From assembly GCF_020829665.1 (NCBI RefSeq), contig NZ_JAIVFT010000015.1, positions 62,001 to 126,000 of the forward strand: a stretch of DNA of 64,000 nt, in the 5' to 3' direction. The position numbers were made by a program, and so were the translations under genes. Source of the DNA: Nostoc sp. CHAB 5824 (GTDB taxonomy: Bacteria; Cyanobacteriota; Cyanobacteriia; Cyanobacteriales; Nostocaceae). The notes under the pieces are model-generated. The model saw only the letters and a program-made list of their open reading frames with translations. It did not search any database and had not been told where the DNA came from. Below are positions 1 to 9,372 of this stretch, in pieces (the stretch's first letter is position 1; every line of letters starts with the position of its first letter).

Positions 1-1400
1 CCTTTGCTAACCTGAAACCCTGGAAAGAGAGAACTGAAGAATCTCAATCTGTCTATGGCATACTTCAGAGACTGAACCAAAAGCTTTCTACAATTACAGA
101 AGCTAGAGCGATCGCTGTGAATGCTCCTCCGGTTAGAGGGTTAAGTAGTACAGGTGGTTTTGAGTTTATCATTCAAGACCGAACCGGAAGTGCGCCAATT
201 GAAACCCTGGTTGAGACTGCTCAAAAACTCATTGCAGCCGCAAATAAAAAGCCTGTTTTACAACGAGTCTTCACTCAGTTCACCGCAGACACTCCCCAAT
301 TTGACATTCAGGTAAACCGCAACCAAGCTAAAGCTCTCAACGTCGAGATTAACGATATCTTTGGAGCTTTGCAAACTTACTTAGGGTCGCAATATGTGAA
401 TAACTTTGTCCAGGGACAGCGACAGTATCGAGTATATGTCCAAGCAGATGGAGTTTTCCGCTCTAATCCAGATGATATTGGCAAGTTATATGTTCGATCT
501 GCAAGTGGGGCGATGATTCCTTTGAGCAGCCTGGTGAGAGTTACTCCCTTTGTGGGGCCGAAAACCGTCTCCCATTACAACTTGTACAGGTCAATCAAAG
601 TACAGGGCGCTCCTGCTCCCGGTTCGAGTTCTGGAGAAGCAATTAAAGCGATGGAGGAAGTAGCAGCAGAGGTGTTACCTCAAGGATTTGGTTACGAGTG
701 GACAGGGACTTATCTCCAGGAGAAGACATCTGGGGGAGCTACGGGCTTGATTTTTGCTTTAGCGATCGTTATTGTCTTTCTGGTACTGTCAGCTCAGTAT
801 GAAAGCTACATTGACCCGATCATTATTTTGCTGACAGTTCCCCTAGCAGTCTTGGGAGCAATGACGGCGATTTGGCTACGTTCCAATATTTTCATGGCAG
901 GTAGCCTTTTCCCCAAAGTGGTGGATGATATCTATTGCCAGGTAGGTTTGGTAACTTTGATTGGTCTAGCCGCAAAGAACGCGATTTTAGTTGTGGAATT
1001 TGCCAATCAGCTGCATGAGCAGGGCATGAGCTACACGCGGGCGGCGGTGAAAGCGGGGGAAGAACGTCTACGACCCATCTTAATGACTTCCTTTGCAGCG
1101 CTGTTAGGATTTTTGCCCTTGGTGATCTCTGAGGGAGCTGGAGCCAGCAGCCGTTGGTCTTTGGGGACAGCGCTTTTTGGGGGGCTGTTGCTTTCAACGT
1201 TCTTGAGTTTGTTCTTAGTGCCCATTCTGTACATCTTAGTCAAAACTCTGGCTCAAGCTATATTTTCTCAGAAGCGATCGGGAGGCTCAAACCCTCCAGA
1301 TTCTCCTAATGGAGCTTCGGGATCTGAACATAGAGTTTTGCCTGCTGGCTCAAGTCAACCAGAGACACAACTCAGGTCTCAGCAAGATGGGATGACCTGA
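1..1400 (+). CDS. RND efflux pump (HAE1/AcrB-like), C-terminal part
   Basis: The frame is open from base 3 of the window, so this is the 3' part of a gene that starts upstream. The GTG at 117 is internal, because coding continues before it (FANLKPWKERTEESQ). The fragment covers the second periplasmic porter half (EINDIFGALQTYLGSQYVNNF) and the last membrane helices, including GLVTLIGLAAKNAILVVEFA, where the Lys corresponds to the proton-relay lysine of AcrB-type pumps, and RPILMTSFAALLGFLPLVIS. It would export hydrophobic compounds or drugs across the inner membrane using the proton gradient. The last ~45 residues (from about SQKRSGGSNPPDSP) are a hydrophilic tail not typical of the family. 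Its adaptor gene is not visible and probably lies upstream. Family assignment is confident; substrate unknown. Confidence 0.93.
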   Translation, partial: FANLKPWKERTEESQSVYGILQRLNQKLSTITEARAIAVNAPPVRGLSSTGGFEFIIQDRTGSAPIETLVETAQKLIAAANKKPVLQRVFTQFTADTPQFDIQVNRNQAKALNVEINDIFGALQTYLGSQYVNNFVQGQRQYRVYVQADGVFRSNPDDIGKLYVRSASGAMIPLSSLVRVTPFVGPKTVSHYNLYRSIKVQGAPAPGSSSGEAIKAMEEVAAEVLPQGFGYEWTGTYLQEKTSGGATGLIFALAIVIVFLVLSAQYESYIDPIIILLTVPLAVLGAMTAIWLRSNIFMAGSLFPKVVDDIYCQVGLVTLIGLAAKNAILVVEFANQLHEQGMSYTRAAVKAGEERLRPILMTSFAALLGFLPLVISEGAGASSRWSLGTALFGGLLLSTFLSLFLVPILYILVKTLAQAIFSQKRSGGSNPPDSPNGASGSEHRVLPAGSSQPETQLRSQQDGMT

Positions 1401-1453
1401 CTTTTGCCATTCACCCTTTCTATGAAATCCTAAGCGAACACAAAAGTTATGTA

Positions 1454-1558
1454 AGCTGTCGCGCATTTAATTTGCACATCTTTTCGTGTTGGCTGTTGAC
1501 AGTTGACAGTTAACCGTCAGCCGTCAACGAACTTAGGAAGTGACTGTGTAATTTAAAA
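1454..1558. repeat. Dispersed ~105-bp repeat, copy A (inverted partner at 26.3 kb)
   Basis: This stretch reads TAAGCTGTCGCGCATTTAAT, then TTGCACATCTTTTCGTGTTG and on through TGACAGTTAACCGTCAGCCG. It is almost identical to the reverse complement of 26333-26439. It holds an internal near-palindrome of TTGACAGTT/AACTGTCAA type. No gene is seen in the rest of 1401-1852, apart from short palindromic sequence around 1600-1660. Confidence 0.85.
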
Positions 1559-1852
1559 TTTAAAAGCATAATAGCTTAATTACCAACCGCGCCACAGTAC
1601 TTGAATCCCCTCTAGTTCCTCTTCTCCCAACTTGGAAGAAGGGGCTAGGGGATAACGGAACCTCTGCAACGCACTGGCTTTGCTGCACCTCTGCGGTAAC
1701 CTGTGGCAAGGACGCTTGTACCAACGCAGCCTTAAGCAGTGAGAACGTGATGTCCATAACATCCTCTAACTCTGATACCATTTTCTGTAATTTCCTGCTT
1801 GCTAAAAAAATTAGTCGAATAGAAATTAAGTACTTAGATAAGGAAAACTGAA

Positions 1853-2290
1853 ATGGGACTGAGTGAGGGACTTTTGAACCCAACCAAAAAGGCTATGGTC
1901 ATAAATGACTGTTGCAACATGATAGAAGAACAGCTTGCATCCAAGTCAGGTATGAGCGGCATTGCTTTGAAAACTGCCTTCGCCGCCCTGAAGGGGGTTA
2001 AACCAGGGTATATTCCCTACGTCGTTGAGCAGATCCTGCCGCAGTGCTTCACAGCGCTTGATCCCATCTGGAGCGAAGGCGTGCAGAAAGGCGATCCAAT
2101 TGAATACCTGAATGCAAATCGCTCTCAAACGGCAGACGCGCTACTGGGTGTCACCGATGCTAGAGCCAAGAACGCCAAGCGCCAAATCGTGCGAGGAACC
2201 TATGAAAAATTTCGTGGTTCAGCCAAAAAGCACGTAGAAGAAGCGGTGCCAGACTTAGCCAAAGTAATCGAGAATTACACTAAGTCCTGA
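1853..2290 (+). CDS. Small conserved cyanobacterial protein (resembles DUF6918 family)
   Basis: This is a 145-aa soluble protein that starts MGLSEGLLNPTKKAMVINDC. The start codon follows AAGGAAAACTGAA, a plausible ribosome binding site. There is no signal peptide or membrane helix. The N-terminal GLSxGLLNPxKKAxVxxDC stretch and the PGYIPYVVEQILPQ segment look like a small helical family I remember as DUF6918, but I am not certain of that name. The C-terminal half is charged and helical (DARAKNAKRQIVRGTYEKFR). Function is unknown. It is monocistronic, with ~450 bp of repeat-containing DNA upstream and ~215 bp downstream. Confidence 0.75.
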   Translation: MGLSEGLLNPTKKAMVINDCCNMIEEQLASKSGMSGIALKTAFAALKGVKPGYIPYVVEQILPQCFTALDPIWSEGVQKGDPIEYLNANRSQTADALLGVTDARAKNAKRQIVRGTYEKFRGSAKKHVEEAVPDLAKVIENYTKS

Positions 2291-2506
2291 GTCAGAAGGG
2301 AAGAATCACAATAAACGTATGCCACCGTTCGATGCGTCGGTGGCTGGCATACGGGGCAGATAATACACTTACTTGTAGCGCCAAGGTGTTTAGGGAGGGT
2401 CTTGGAGATGCCATATCTGCCAAATTTCCTGATATTTTCCGAGTCAGCTTGAAACAGCAAATAATCAGAAACTATCTAAATTATTGTTTGAATAAACTTT
2501 TAACTT

Positions 2507-3421
2507 ATGAAAAAAGTTACCATTTATCGATACCGCACTTATGGACTAATTGGGTTAATATGCTTAACTACTGTATTAGGTACAACTACATCTGCCCTAA
2601 CACAGTTAGCAGGTGATTCCCCAATTGGGCAAACTCCTATTCCTGCTTCTAACTTAATCTGGCCAACTCAAGGATTTATTTCTCAAGGTTTCCGCAAATA
2701 TCAACACGAAGGAATTGATATTGCAGGGGCATCTGGAACTCCTATTGTTGCTGCTGCATCTGGTACTGTTAGCAAAGCAGGTTGGGATGATTGGGGATTA
2801 GGCAATGCTATAACTATTAAACATCTTGACGGCAGCATCACTGTTTATGGTCACAATCGCCGTTTATTGGTGAGCAAGGATCAACAGGTGATTCAAGGTC
2901 AAATTATTGCTGAGATGGGTTCTACGGGCAATAGCACAGCGCCTCATTTGCACTTTGAAATTCATCCAAATGGTCGAATAGCAGTTGACCCCCTTCGTCT
3001 GTTGACATCCTTAACTGCAAGTGTTGGTTCTACTTCTAAAGTTCAGCAAGTGCATAACCTGAACCGCCCAGTCTCGACACCCCCAGTAGTCAAGCAAGTT
3101 TCATCTTCACAGCCAATTCCAATAGGTTTTGCACCTGTTAACACTGATACTAAATGCAATGGAGTTACCATCATTGAGGGGGAGACTGCAAATATTCGTG
3201 TAAAAGTCTGTGAAGAAAATGGTGAGTTATTTTATATTGGGCAGTTGAAACAAGACCCAAGCAAGCCTATAAAAATAGCAGCTTTAAATATTGGTAAAGG
3301 CATATATAGAGCAGATAATGGTAGTTTTTATTATTTAGTCAGTTCTGAAAAAGTGGAAGTTTGGCGAAATGGCACTCAGATGCGTTCTGACAGATTTTAT
3401 GCTTTAACAAAATCGCCATAA
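2507..3421 (+). CDS. Secreted M23-family metallopeptidase (LytM-like)
   Basis: The 304-aa product has an N-terminal signal peptide or anchor (residues ~1-33, MKKVTIYRYRTYGLIGLICL then TTVLGTTTSALTQ). A M23 peptidase core follows at ~50-165, with the zinc motifs HEGIDIAG (H-x3-D) and HLHFEIH (H-x-H) and the usual GTVSKAGWDDWGLGNAITI stretch between them. M23 enzymes cut peptidoglycan cross-bridges in the periplasm. Residues ~200-304 form an extra domain with two cysteines (CNGVTIIEGETANIRVKVCE) that I do not recognise. It may bind the wall or inhibit the enzyme. The gene stands alone just before the large CRISPR array. Confidence 0.9.
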   Translation: MKKVTIYRYRTYGLIGLICLTTVLGTTTSALTQLAGDSPIGQTPIPASNLIWPTQGFISQGFRKYQHEGIDIAGASGTPIVAAASGTVSKAGWDDWGLGNAITIKHLDGSITVYGHNRRLLVSKDQQVIQGQIIAEMGSTGNSTAPHLHFEIHPNGRIAVDPLRLLTSLTASVGSTSKVQQVHNLNRPVSTPPVVKQVSSSQPIPIGFAPVNTDTKCNGVTIIEGETANIRVKVCEENGELFYIGQLKQDPSKPIKIAALNIGKGIYRADNGSFYYLVSSEKVEVWRNGTQMRSDRFYALTKSP

Positions 3422-3511
3422 AGTTACTATGCAATATTTGACTGTATTGGACGCGATCGCTTGAGTTAATCAATTTGCTAAATTACTGCTGAAGCAATTC
3501 TTCATGGTAAT

Positions 3512-5628
3512 GTTTCAATCCCTAATAGGGATTTTAGTTGATTGCGATTATTGCACATATAAAATCATGTATGATTCGCAGTTTCAATCCCTAATAGGGA
3601 TTTTAGTTGATTGCGATTCTTAGGATTAGCTGCCACCTGCCAGATTTTATCGTTTCAATCCCTAATAGGGATTTTAGTTGATTGCGATGACCCGAGAACA
3701 TAAACAGCATCATGGGTATTTAAGTTTCAATCCCTAATAGGGATTTTAGTTGATTGCGATTTGAGTTGCCAAACTTGATTTACCAGGCTAGCCCAGGTTT
3801 CAATCCCTAATAGGGATTTTAGTTGATTGCGATTCTTCCCCTACGAAATAATATTGGCCCAAGGCATGTTTCAATCCCTAATAGGGATTTTAGTTGATTG
3901 CGATTGTAACAGAAGTGGATTCTGCGATTATTAATGGGCGTTTCAATCCCTAATAGGGATTTTAGTTGATTGCGATGGCTGTCCTTTGGTTTCTGGATTG
4001 CCGTCTATCCGTTTCAATCCCTAATAGGGATTTTAGTTGATTGCGATGGGAAAAGTTGTCCCACTGTGGATTATTGATCTAGGTTTCAATCCCTAATAGG
4101 GATTTTAGTTGATTGCGATGTTCAATACTTACGGGTTCTGTTAAAGATTTATGTTTCAATCCCTAATAGGGATTTTAGTTGATTGCGATTGAGTAAATTT
4201 ACTTCAAGGCAAATCGAAGCGGCAAGTTTCAATCCCTAATAGGGATTTTAGTTGATTGCGATTATTACTAATAGTAGATGGTCGCGCCACAAAAATGTTT
4301 CAATCCCTAATAGGGATTTTAGTTGATTGCGATGGGGCTGGCACTGTACGGTACAATCGCGCTAAAGGTTTCAATCCCTAATAGGGATTTTAGTTGATTG
4401 CGATTATGTAGAAGCTACCCATAAGAAAGGATGCATTTTGTTTCAATCCCTAATAGGGATTTTAGTTGATTGCGATTTCCAGCAACTAAAGCCGATTACC
4501 ATTATTTCAGAGGTTTCAATCCCTAATAGGGATTTTAGTTGATTGCGATGCGGATTCGGCGATTTCTGCAAGCGCAGAGTGAGTTTCAATCCCTAATAGG
4601 GATTTTAGTTGATTGCGATTTTATTCTCTTCCCTCAGGCGACTGATTCCCCCATGTTTCAATCCCTAATAGGGATTTTAGTTGATTGCGATGCGCCGATG
4701 ATGAATTTTGAGCAGCAGAAGGAGTTTGTTTCAATCCCTAATAGGGATTTTAGTTGATTGCGATAAAAGCGCTGTGTTCCGTCTGCCATTGCCGTTACGT
4801 TTCAATCCCTAATAGGGATTTTAGTTGATTGCGATCCGCACCACATTATCCTTCCCCCCAGCAATAGAAGTAAAGTTTCAATCCCTAATAGGGATTTTAG
4901 TTGATTGCGATTTAATACTGCTTAGAAGCCTGTCAGGGATTGTATTGTTTCAATCCCTAATAGGGATTTTAGTTGATTGCGATCTTTCTACCCGTCGTTT
5001 TATACCTGTACCTGTTGGTTTCAATCCCTAATAGGGATTTTAGTTGATTGCGATACGCGACTAATGTAAGTTTTACTTCGGCAACTTCAGTGTTTCAATC
5101 CCTAATAGGGATTTTAGTTGATTGCGATCCGAAAATGGGCGGTTTAAATCCAGAAGAAAAAGTTTCAATCCCTAATAGGGATTTTAGTTGATTGCGATGC
5201 TACACAAGAATCAAATCAGGAAATTCAAGGTTTCAATCCCTAATAGGGATTTTAGTTGATTGCGATGGTGTCTCTGATTACGGTAAAGTTTGGGTGTGCG
5301 ATGTTTCAATCCCTAATAGGGATTTTAGTTGATTGCGATTCTGCGTTGGTTGACGATCTCTGCGTTGGCTTGCAATGTTTCAATCCCTAATAGGGATTTT
5401 AGTTGATTGCGATGAACACTCAGTTTCACCTAATATCATAAGGCTTAGTTTCAATCCCTAATAGGGATTTTAGTTGATTGCGATGTATAACCCTTGCCAT
5501 TGCTGCTTACGCGATCGGGGTTTCAATCCCTAATAGGGATTTTAGTTGATTGCGATTTTGCCCCGGTGATTAATATAAATGGAGCCACAGGGTTTCAATC
5601 CCTAATAGGGATTTTAGTTGATTGCGAT
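3512..5628 (-). CRISPR. CRISPR array 1: 30 repeats of 37 bp, 29 spacers
   Basis: On the plus strand each repeat begins GTTTCAATCCCTAATAGGGA and ends TTTTAGTTGATTGCGAT. All 30 copies I read are identical. Spacers are 31-39 bp, mostly 34-36. In cyanobacterial type I and III systems the crRNA repeat ends in GAAAC, so the array is assigned to the minus strand with the leader on the right. A leader motif shared with array 2 supports this. Repeat identity to the last copy suggests a maintained, functional array. It lies over 23 kb from the nearest cas gene (cas2), and short open frames across it are artefacts of the repeats. Confidence 0.98.
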
Positions 5629-5700
5629 CGCTGGCGTCTGAAAGCCATGTTTTATTTGGTTTTCAAGGTTCAATAGCACGAATAGTGAAATGATAACATT
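5629..5700 (-). promoter_or_regulatory. Probable leader of CRISPR array 1
   Basis: Thirty bases beyond the last repeat lies GTTTTCAAGGT (5659-5669), preceded by TATTTG. Array 2 has the same motif, preceded by TATTTA, 32 bases beyond its own last repeat, giving 16 of 17 identical bases. A conserved element at the same distance from two arrays is expected of a leader sequence recognised for spacer integration and carrying the promoter. Confidence 0.6.
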
Positions 5701-5931
5701 AGGAGTGGCAATTGTGCTAGACGAAAATAGCTGAAACCCAGTCCATATAAGGTGCGCGGATAGTTTAAAGATTATACAGCCGTCAAGTCTTTGCATACAC
5801 GGCAATTCAACCATTTTTGTAGTCACCTCTTCACCAACACCTACCCATTCGCGCACCTGGCAAAAAAACTAGTCTGATTGCAAAATAGTTTATTATCCAT
5901 GAACTTAAGTAGAGGCTTTCTTTTATTCCTA

Positions 5932-6037
5932 GCGAAAACAATTGCCACCTATCAAACCTCTGCGTTACCTCGTTACAGATGGGACTAACGGTATGGCATG
6001 ATGCGAAAACAATTGCCACCTATCAAACCTCTGCGTT
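5932..6037. repeat. 35-bp direct repeat, two copies
   Basis: GCGAAAACAATTGCCACCTA followed by TCAAACCTCTGCGTT occurs at 5932-5966 and again at 6003-6037, 71 bp apart. It is unrelated to the CRISPR repeat. I see no gene in 5700-6177; the area resembles the filler DNA with CCTCTGCGTT motifs common between Nostoc genes. Confidence 0.8.
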
Positions 6038-6177
6038 TTCCTTAGCGTCCCTTTGCGTTTCACTTTTAACGCTCAATTCGCCACGATTCTACACCAAACT
6101 GCACCTAGCTGGTCTTAAAGCAATGCCTCGTTGGGCTATACTTCTACGCACTTCCTATGATGATATTGTTATAAAAC

Positions 6178-6945
6178 TTAAAATTTTTCCTTAGCAGCTA
6201 ACATCTGTAGAATCTTTTCTACACGATCCAACTCTCCAACGATTCGCCGAATTGGGTGAGGCCAAACCTTAACAAGGGTAGGAGTTGCAGAAACCTGATT
6301 GAGTTCTGCTTGTTCTGGATGACTTAAAACATCAATGACCTTTAGAGTATAAGGATGTCCGAGTGATCGCTCCAACAATTCATGTAAATTTTGCAGAATG
6401 CGTTCGGTGGTACTGCTATGTCCTGCAACAAACAAGCGGAGAACATAGCCTTGTGTGATGGCTTCTTTTTTTTGTACTATTACTGGTTGGTGGTATTTTG
6501 GTACAGGTTCAGAAAGGTCTAGACGGACAATTAAATCGTGATCCTCCCAAAGCTGCGGGAATGATGAACGATAACTTGTTAATACTATGCGATCGCACAA
6601 CCCCTCTTGCCAAGGAGCTGCTTGCCATACTAACTCCCCTGTGGCAAAAATGGCATTAAGCAAAGCTTGATGTCTAATTACAGCCGGATAAGCTTCAGCG
6701 AAAGTTCGCACTTCTTGAGTGCGCGGATCTAACCAGTTGTCAATAGTTGCAGTATAACAAGGCACTAAAAAGTGCGGCGGCTCTGGTAAATCTAGGATTT
6801 CTTGCAAAGCCGAGCACAAATGCAAATGCCATCGACCTTGTTTGCTAGGGTCGATGCAGTAAATTAAATCTCCTCCAGGTGTAAATAGGGCGATGCCTTT
6901 AAACAACTGGGGTGTGGATAGTTTGTTTGTCGTCAAGTTATTCAC
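6178..6945 (-). CDS. Protein with C-terminal KaiB-like domain
   Basis: The product is 255 aa. The C-terminal ~90 residues (from about 165) match the KaiB/SasA-N thioredoxin-like fold: GYVLRLFVAGHSSTTERILQ, then YTLKVIDVLSHPEQAEL, then VSATPTLVKVWPHPIRRIVG. KaiB and SasA use this fold to bind the clock ATPase KaiC. The first ~160 residues form a separate domain without a motif I know (FKGIALFTPGGDLIYCIDPS). There is no histidine kinase part as in SasA, and the domain order is the reverse of SasA. It may be a clock-output or KaiC-like partner, but that is inference. It is soluble and monocistronic. Confidence 0.8.
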   Translation of the reverse strand: MNNLTTNKLSTPQLFKGIALFTPGGDLIYCIDPSKQGRWHLHLCSALQEILDLPEPPHFLVPCYTATIDNWLDPRTQEVRTFAEAYPAVIRHQALLNAIFATGELVWQAAPWQEGLCDRIVLTSYRSSFPQLWEDHDLIVRLDLSEPVPKYHQPVIVQKKEAITQGYVLRLFVAGHSSTTERILQNLHELLERSLGHPYTLKVIDVLSHPEQAELNQVSATPTLVKVWPHPIRRIVGELDRVEKILQMLAAKEKF

Positions 6946-6955
6946 AGAGGTTAGG

Positions 6956-6996
6956 AAGGTAAAAGGTAAAAAATTCTCTCTTTTACCTTTTACCTT
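6956..6996. repeat. Perfect hairpin just upstream of the KaiB-like gene
   Basis: AAGGTAAAAGGTAAAA (6956-6971) is followed after nine bases by its exact complement TTTTACCTTTTACCTT (6981-6996). It lies within 11 bp of the start codon of the minus-strand gene, so it would sit in the 5' leader of that mRNA. It could be a simple dispersed palindrome or affect translation. No gene is seen in the remaining sequence to 7339; around 7210-7310 there is a typical dispersed repeat (GGTCTTCTCCCAAAGGGAGA). Confidence 0.75.
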
Positions 6997-7339
6997 AGCT
7001 ATAACCTCAACCAGGATCAGCTAGAAAATTGAGAACCTATTAAAAATTCCGTAAATCTCGTTTCCAGTCAGACACTGGAAATGCTCTTAATTGGGCTGCT
7101 GCTCAACACAAAAGGTTAGATCAGCTTAATTGTCGCGTCCTTTGCCTCTTGAAAATCCTATGCATCTACTTTACATCCGACTTATGTATACACGGTAGCC
7201 TTTTTAAGGGGAGCCACTGCGGTCTTCTCCCAAAGGGAGAGGCTAGCGCCAAGGGATCTCCCCAAATGAAGCAAGTAGCGTGGCCGAAGCGCACGCTACA
7301 CGAACTAGGTTTCAGGTTTTGAGTGCGTAAGCCCTGTTT

Positions 7340-8989
7340 TTAATTAGCTTTGCCATTACCCTGAAAATTGAACAACTGCTCATCATTGACCCAAATTGCT
7401 TGTTGAGGCACAGAAATGGAAATTCCGGCTTGGTCTAGGGCAACTTTCAGACGGCGGCGAAACTCCCGTGCTACATCCCATTGTTTGAGGGGCTGTGTTT
7501 TAATCCATACACGAATAATCAAACCGCGATCGCCAAATTGATCTATTCCCAAAACTTGCGGTGTTTCCAAAATTTGACGCTCCCATTGCGGATCTTTATC
7601 CATCTCAAAGCCAATACTTTCAATCAACTTCAAAGCCTTTTCAATATCAGCTTGGTAGGCAATGGGGATCGTTAAATCGGCCCGTGACCAACGACTAGAA
7701 AGATTAGCAACAACTTTAATTTCACCATTAGGAATTGTGATCAAGCGCCCTTCGGAATCCCGCACTTGGGTCATCCGCAGATTCAGATTTTCTACTAAGC
7801 CTCCCACGTTTCCTACAGTAATCACATCGCCTAAAGCGTACTGGTCTTCTAGAATGATTAGAAAACCGTTAATCGCATCTTTAATTAAGTTCTGCGAGGC
7901 TAGAGACACTGCAACACCAACTAAACTGACACCCGCTAGCAAGGGAACGATATCTATCCCCAATGATAGCAACGCTAGCAAGAAGCCCACTCCTACGCAG
8001 ATACCAGTAGCGATGCTTTTAGTCACGCCAGAAAATGTGGAAACTCGCAGTTGCAGCCGTTCAGAACTTTCTGGAGTCAATAAAGCACCACTGCTAATCA
8101 GAGTGGTGGTAAAGCGGTCAATGAGGGCATAGATGAGACGAATTACTACGTAAGTTACCAGGAACACAACACCTAATCGCAAAGGAAATTGGGCAGCTGT
8201 GAGAATTGCTACCTGAAATGGTCGTGTGTAGGGAAATAAACCCAAGATAAAGAAACTTCCACCTCCCCAAATTCCTGCTTGAGTTAACTGAAACAATCGT
8301 CTTTTCACTTCTTGGATATGTCGATGTTGCTGTTGATTCAGTTGTGTTGTAATTGGTTGAGCTGCTGGTGAAATTGGGGAGTTGAGGGGCCCTCTGGGGG
8401 GTTGGGAGATAAGGGGGTATACTACATCGTTTTTGGAACGTCTTTGCCAGCTATATACTCCCCAACTCATCACCATCATTGTCAGTCCGATGCCCGCAGC
8501 AATTTTAGCTTGGTCGATTAAAAATTGAATTTGTCTTTCTTGCTTTGCTTGTTGCAAGTCTTCTTGTAACGATTCGGCAATTTGATTTGCCGATGTCGAC
8601 ATATCTACCTCTCGCAGTCCAGCATCTTCAGAAGTGATGGTCATCAGGTATTGACCGTTGACATAAATTACTGGTAATTCGTTTACTTTGCGAACTTCTA
8701 CCTTGACTGCTGTTTTTGCTGGTGACTGAAAGTAATTTTGGCTAATTTTCTCCAACTTCTTTTGAATATCTTCTGAACGCTCAGGAAAGTTGGTTCTTGA
8801 TGCCGCTATCTGAAATAACCGACGACCATCTAAATAAATCCAGCCTGTAACAAGTCTATTATTTAAATCATTACTCACACTGCTGGGAGCTTGCAGCTGT
8901 GGTAACAAAGGAATCTGGGCTGTGGCTTTTGGCACAGATACAACGGCTATAGCCATTGAACTAGCGATCGCCAAAAATTGAAAGCGCAC
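7340..8989 (-). CDS. MscS-family mechanosensitive channel
   Basis: The 549-aa protein has a cleavable signal peptide (MRFQFLAIASSMAIAVVSVP, Ala-rich site near residue 25) and a periplasmic region to ~160. Membrane helices follow at ~163-182, ~240-262 and ~270-292, then the pore-lining MscS helix region (LAGVSLVGVAVSLASQNLIK, around residues 350-370). The C-terminal cytoplasmic beta domain contains the classic stretch GDVITVGNVGGLVENLNLRM and ITIPNGEIKVVANLSSRWSR. Such channels open under membrane tension and release solutes on osmotic downshock. The long periplasmic N-terminus marks a larger subfamily than E. coli MscS (286 aa). It is transcribed away from ahcY. Confidence 0.92.
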   Translation of the reverse strand: MRFQFLAIASSMAIAVVSVPKATAQIPLLPQLQAPSSVSNDLNNRLVTGWIYLDGRRLFQIAASRTNFPERSEDIQKKLEKISQNYFQSPAKTAVKVEVRKVNELPVIYVNGQYLMTITSEDAGLREVDMSTSANQIAESLQEDLQQAKQERQIQFLIDQAKIAAGIGLTMMVMSWGVYSWQRRSKNDVVYPLISQPPRGPLNSPISPAAQPITTQLNQQQHRHIQEVKRRLFQLTQAGIWGGGSFFILGLFPYTRPFQVAILTAAQFPLRLGVVFLVTYVVIRLIYALIDRFTTTLISSGALLTPESSERLQLRVSTFSGVTKSIATGICVGVGFLLALLSLGIDIVPLLAGVSLVGVAVSLASQNLIKDAINGFLIILEDQYALGDVITVGNVGGLVENLNLRMTQVRDSEGRLITIPNGEIKVVANLSSRWSRADLTIPIAYQADIEKALKLIESIGFEMDKDPQWERQILETPQVLGIDQFGDRGLIIRVWIKTQPLKQWDVAREFRRRLKVALDQAGISISVPQQAIWVNDEQLFNFQGNGKAN

Positions 8990-9372
8990 TCAAACACCTC
9001 CTTGAGTAAAATCTACTAATTATCAACTATCCTGCGTAATTACTTTGGGTAGATGTACCTATCTAAAGTTGAGGTTTTCTCTTTAGATAATAAATTTTTG
9101 ATGTTTTTTTGGCTATCGTCTATCTTTAGACAGATGACAACGTAGTTAGAATTAGCATCAAAGCTTAGAAAAGTTTTACTCTTACCAAAGATAAAACAAA
9201 AACGAAGAAGCTGGGAATGAAGTTGACATTATGCTGATCAAACGTCAAGCTAGTTTTGAGGACTATTGACTAGTGATTTGCTTTCATACAAGCAAAAATC
9301 GCCAGTCGTAGAATAACCTAGTAGAGTGCGTAAATGTTACGTAGCTTTTTTAATATTTTGAGGTAACTTTTG
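8990..9372. other. Divergent intergenic region (MscS gene / ahcY)
   Basis: No gene is seen. It must hold the promoters of the two divergent genes. A possible short hairpin and an AGGTAAC ribosome binding site (9361-9367) precede ahcY. I see no recognisable SAH or SAM riboswitch core here. Confidence 0.6.

Noticed and set aside
1560..1883. Minus-strand frames of 107 and 60 codons between the RND fragment and the small conserved gene
   Set aside because: They cover palindromic repeat DNA and the promoter of the next gene and lack binding sites.
2332..2616. A 94-codon plus-strand frame before the M23 gene
   Set aside because: It overlaps the M23 signal peptide region in another frame and has no family features.
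4539..5676. Open frames of 60-72 codons across CRISPR array 1
   Set aside because: They read through the repeats (FQSLIGILVDCD units) and are artefacts of the 37-bp repeat.
5932..6037. Two 35-bp repeats 71 bp apart as a possible extra CRISPR unit
   Set aside because: The period is similar, but the sequence has no hairpin or GAAAC end and is unlike the arrays' repeats.
8990..9372. Possible SAH riboswitch before ahcY
   Set aside because: I could not find the conserved core or pairing expected of known SAH or SAM riboswitches.
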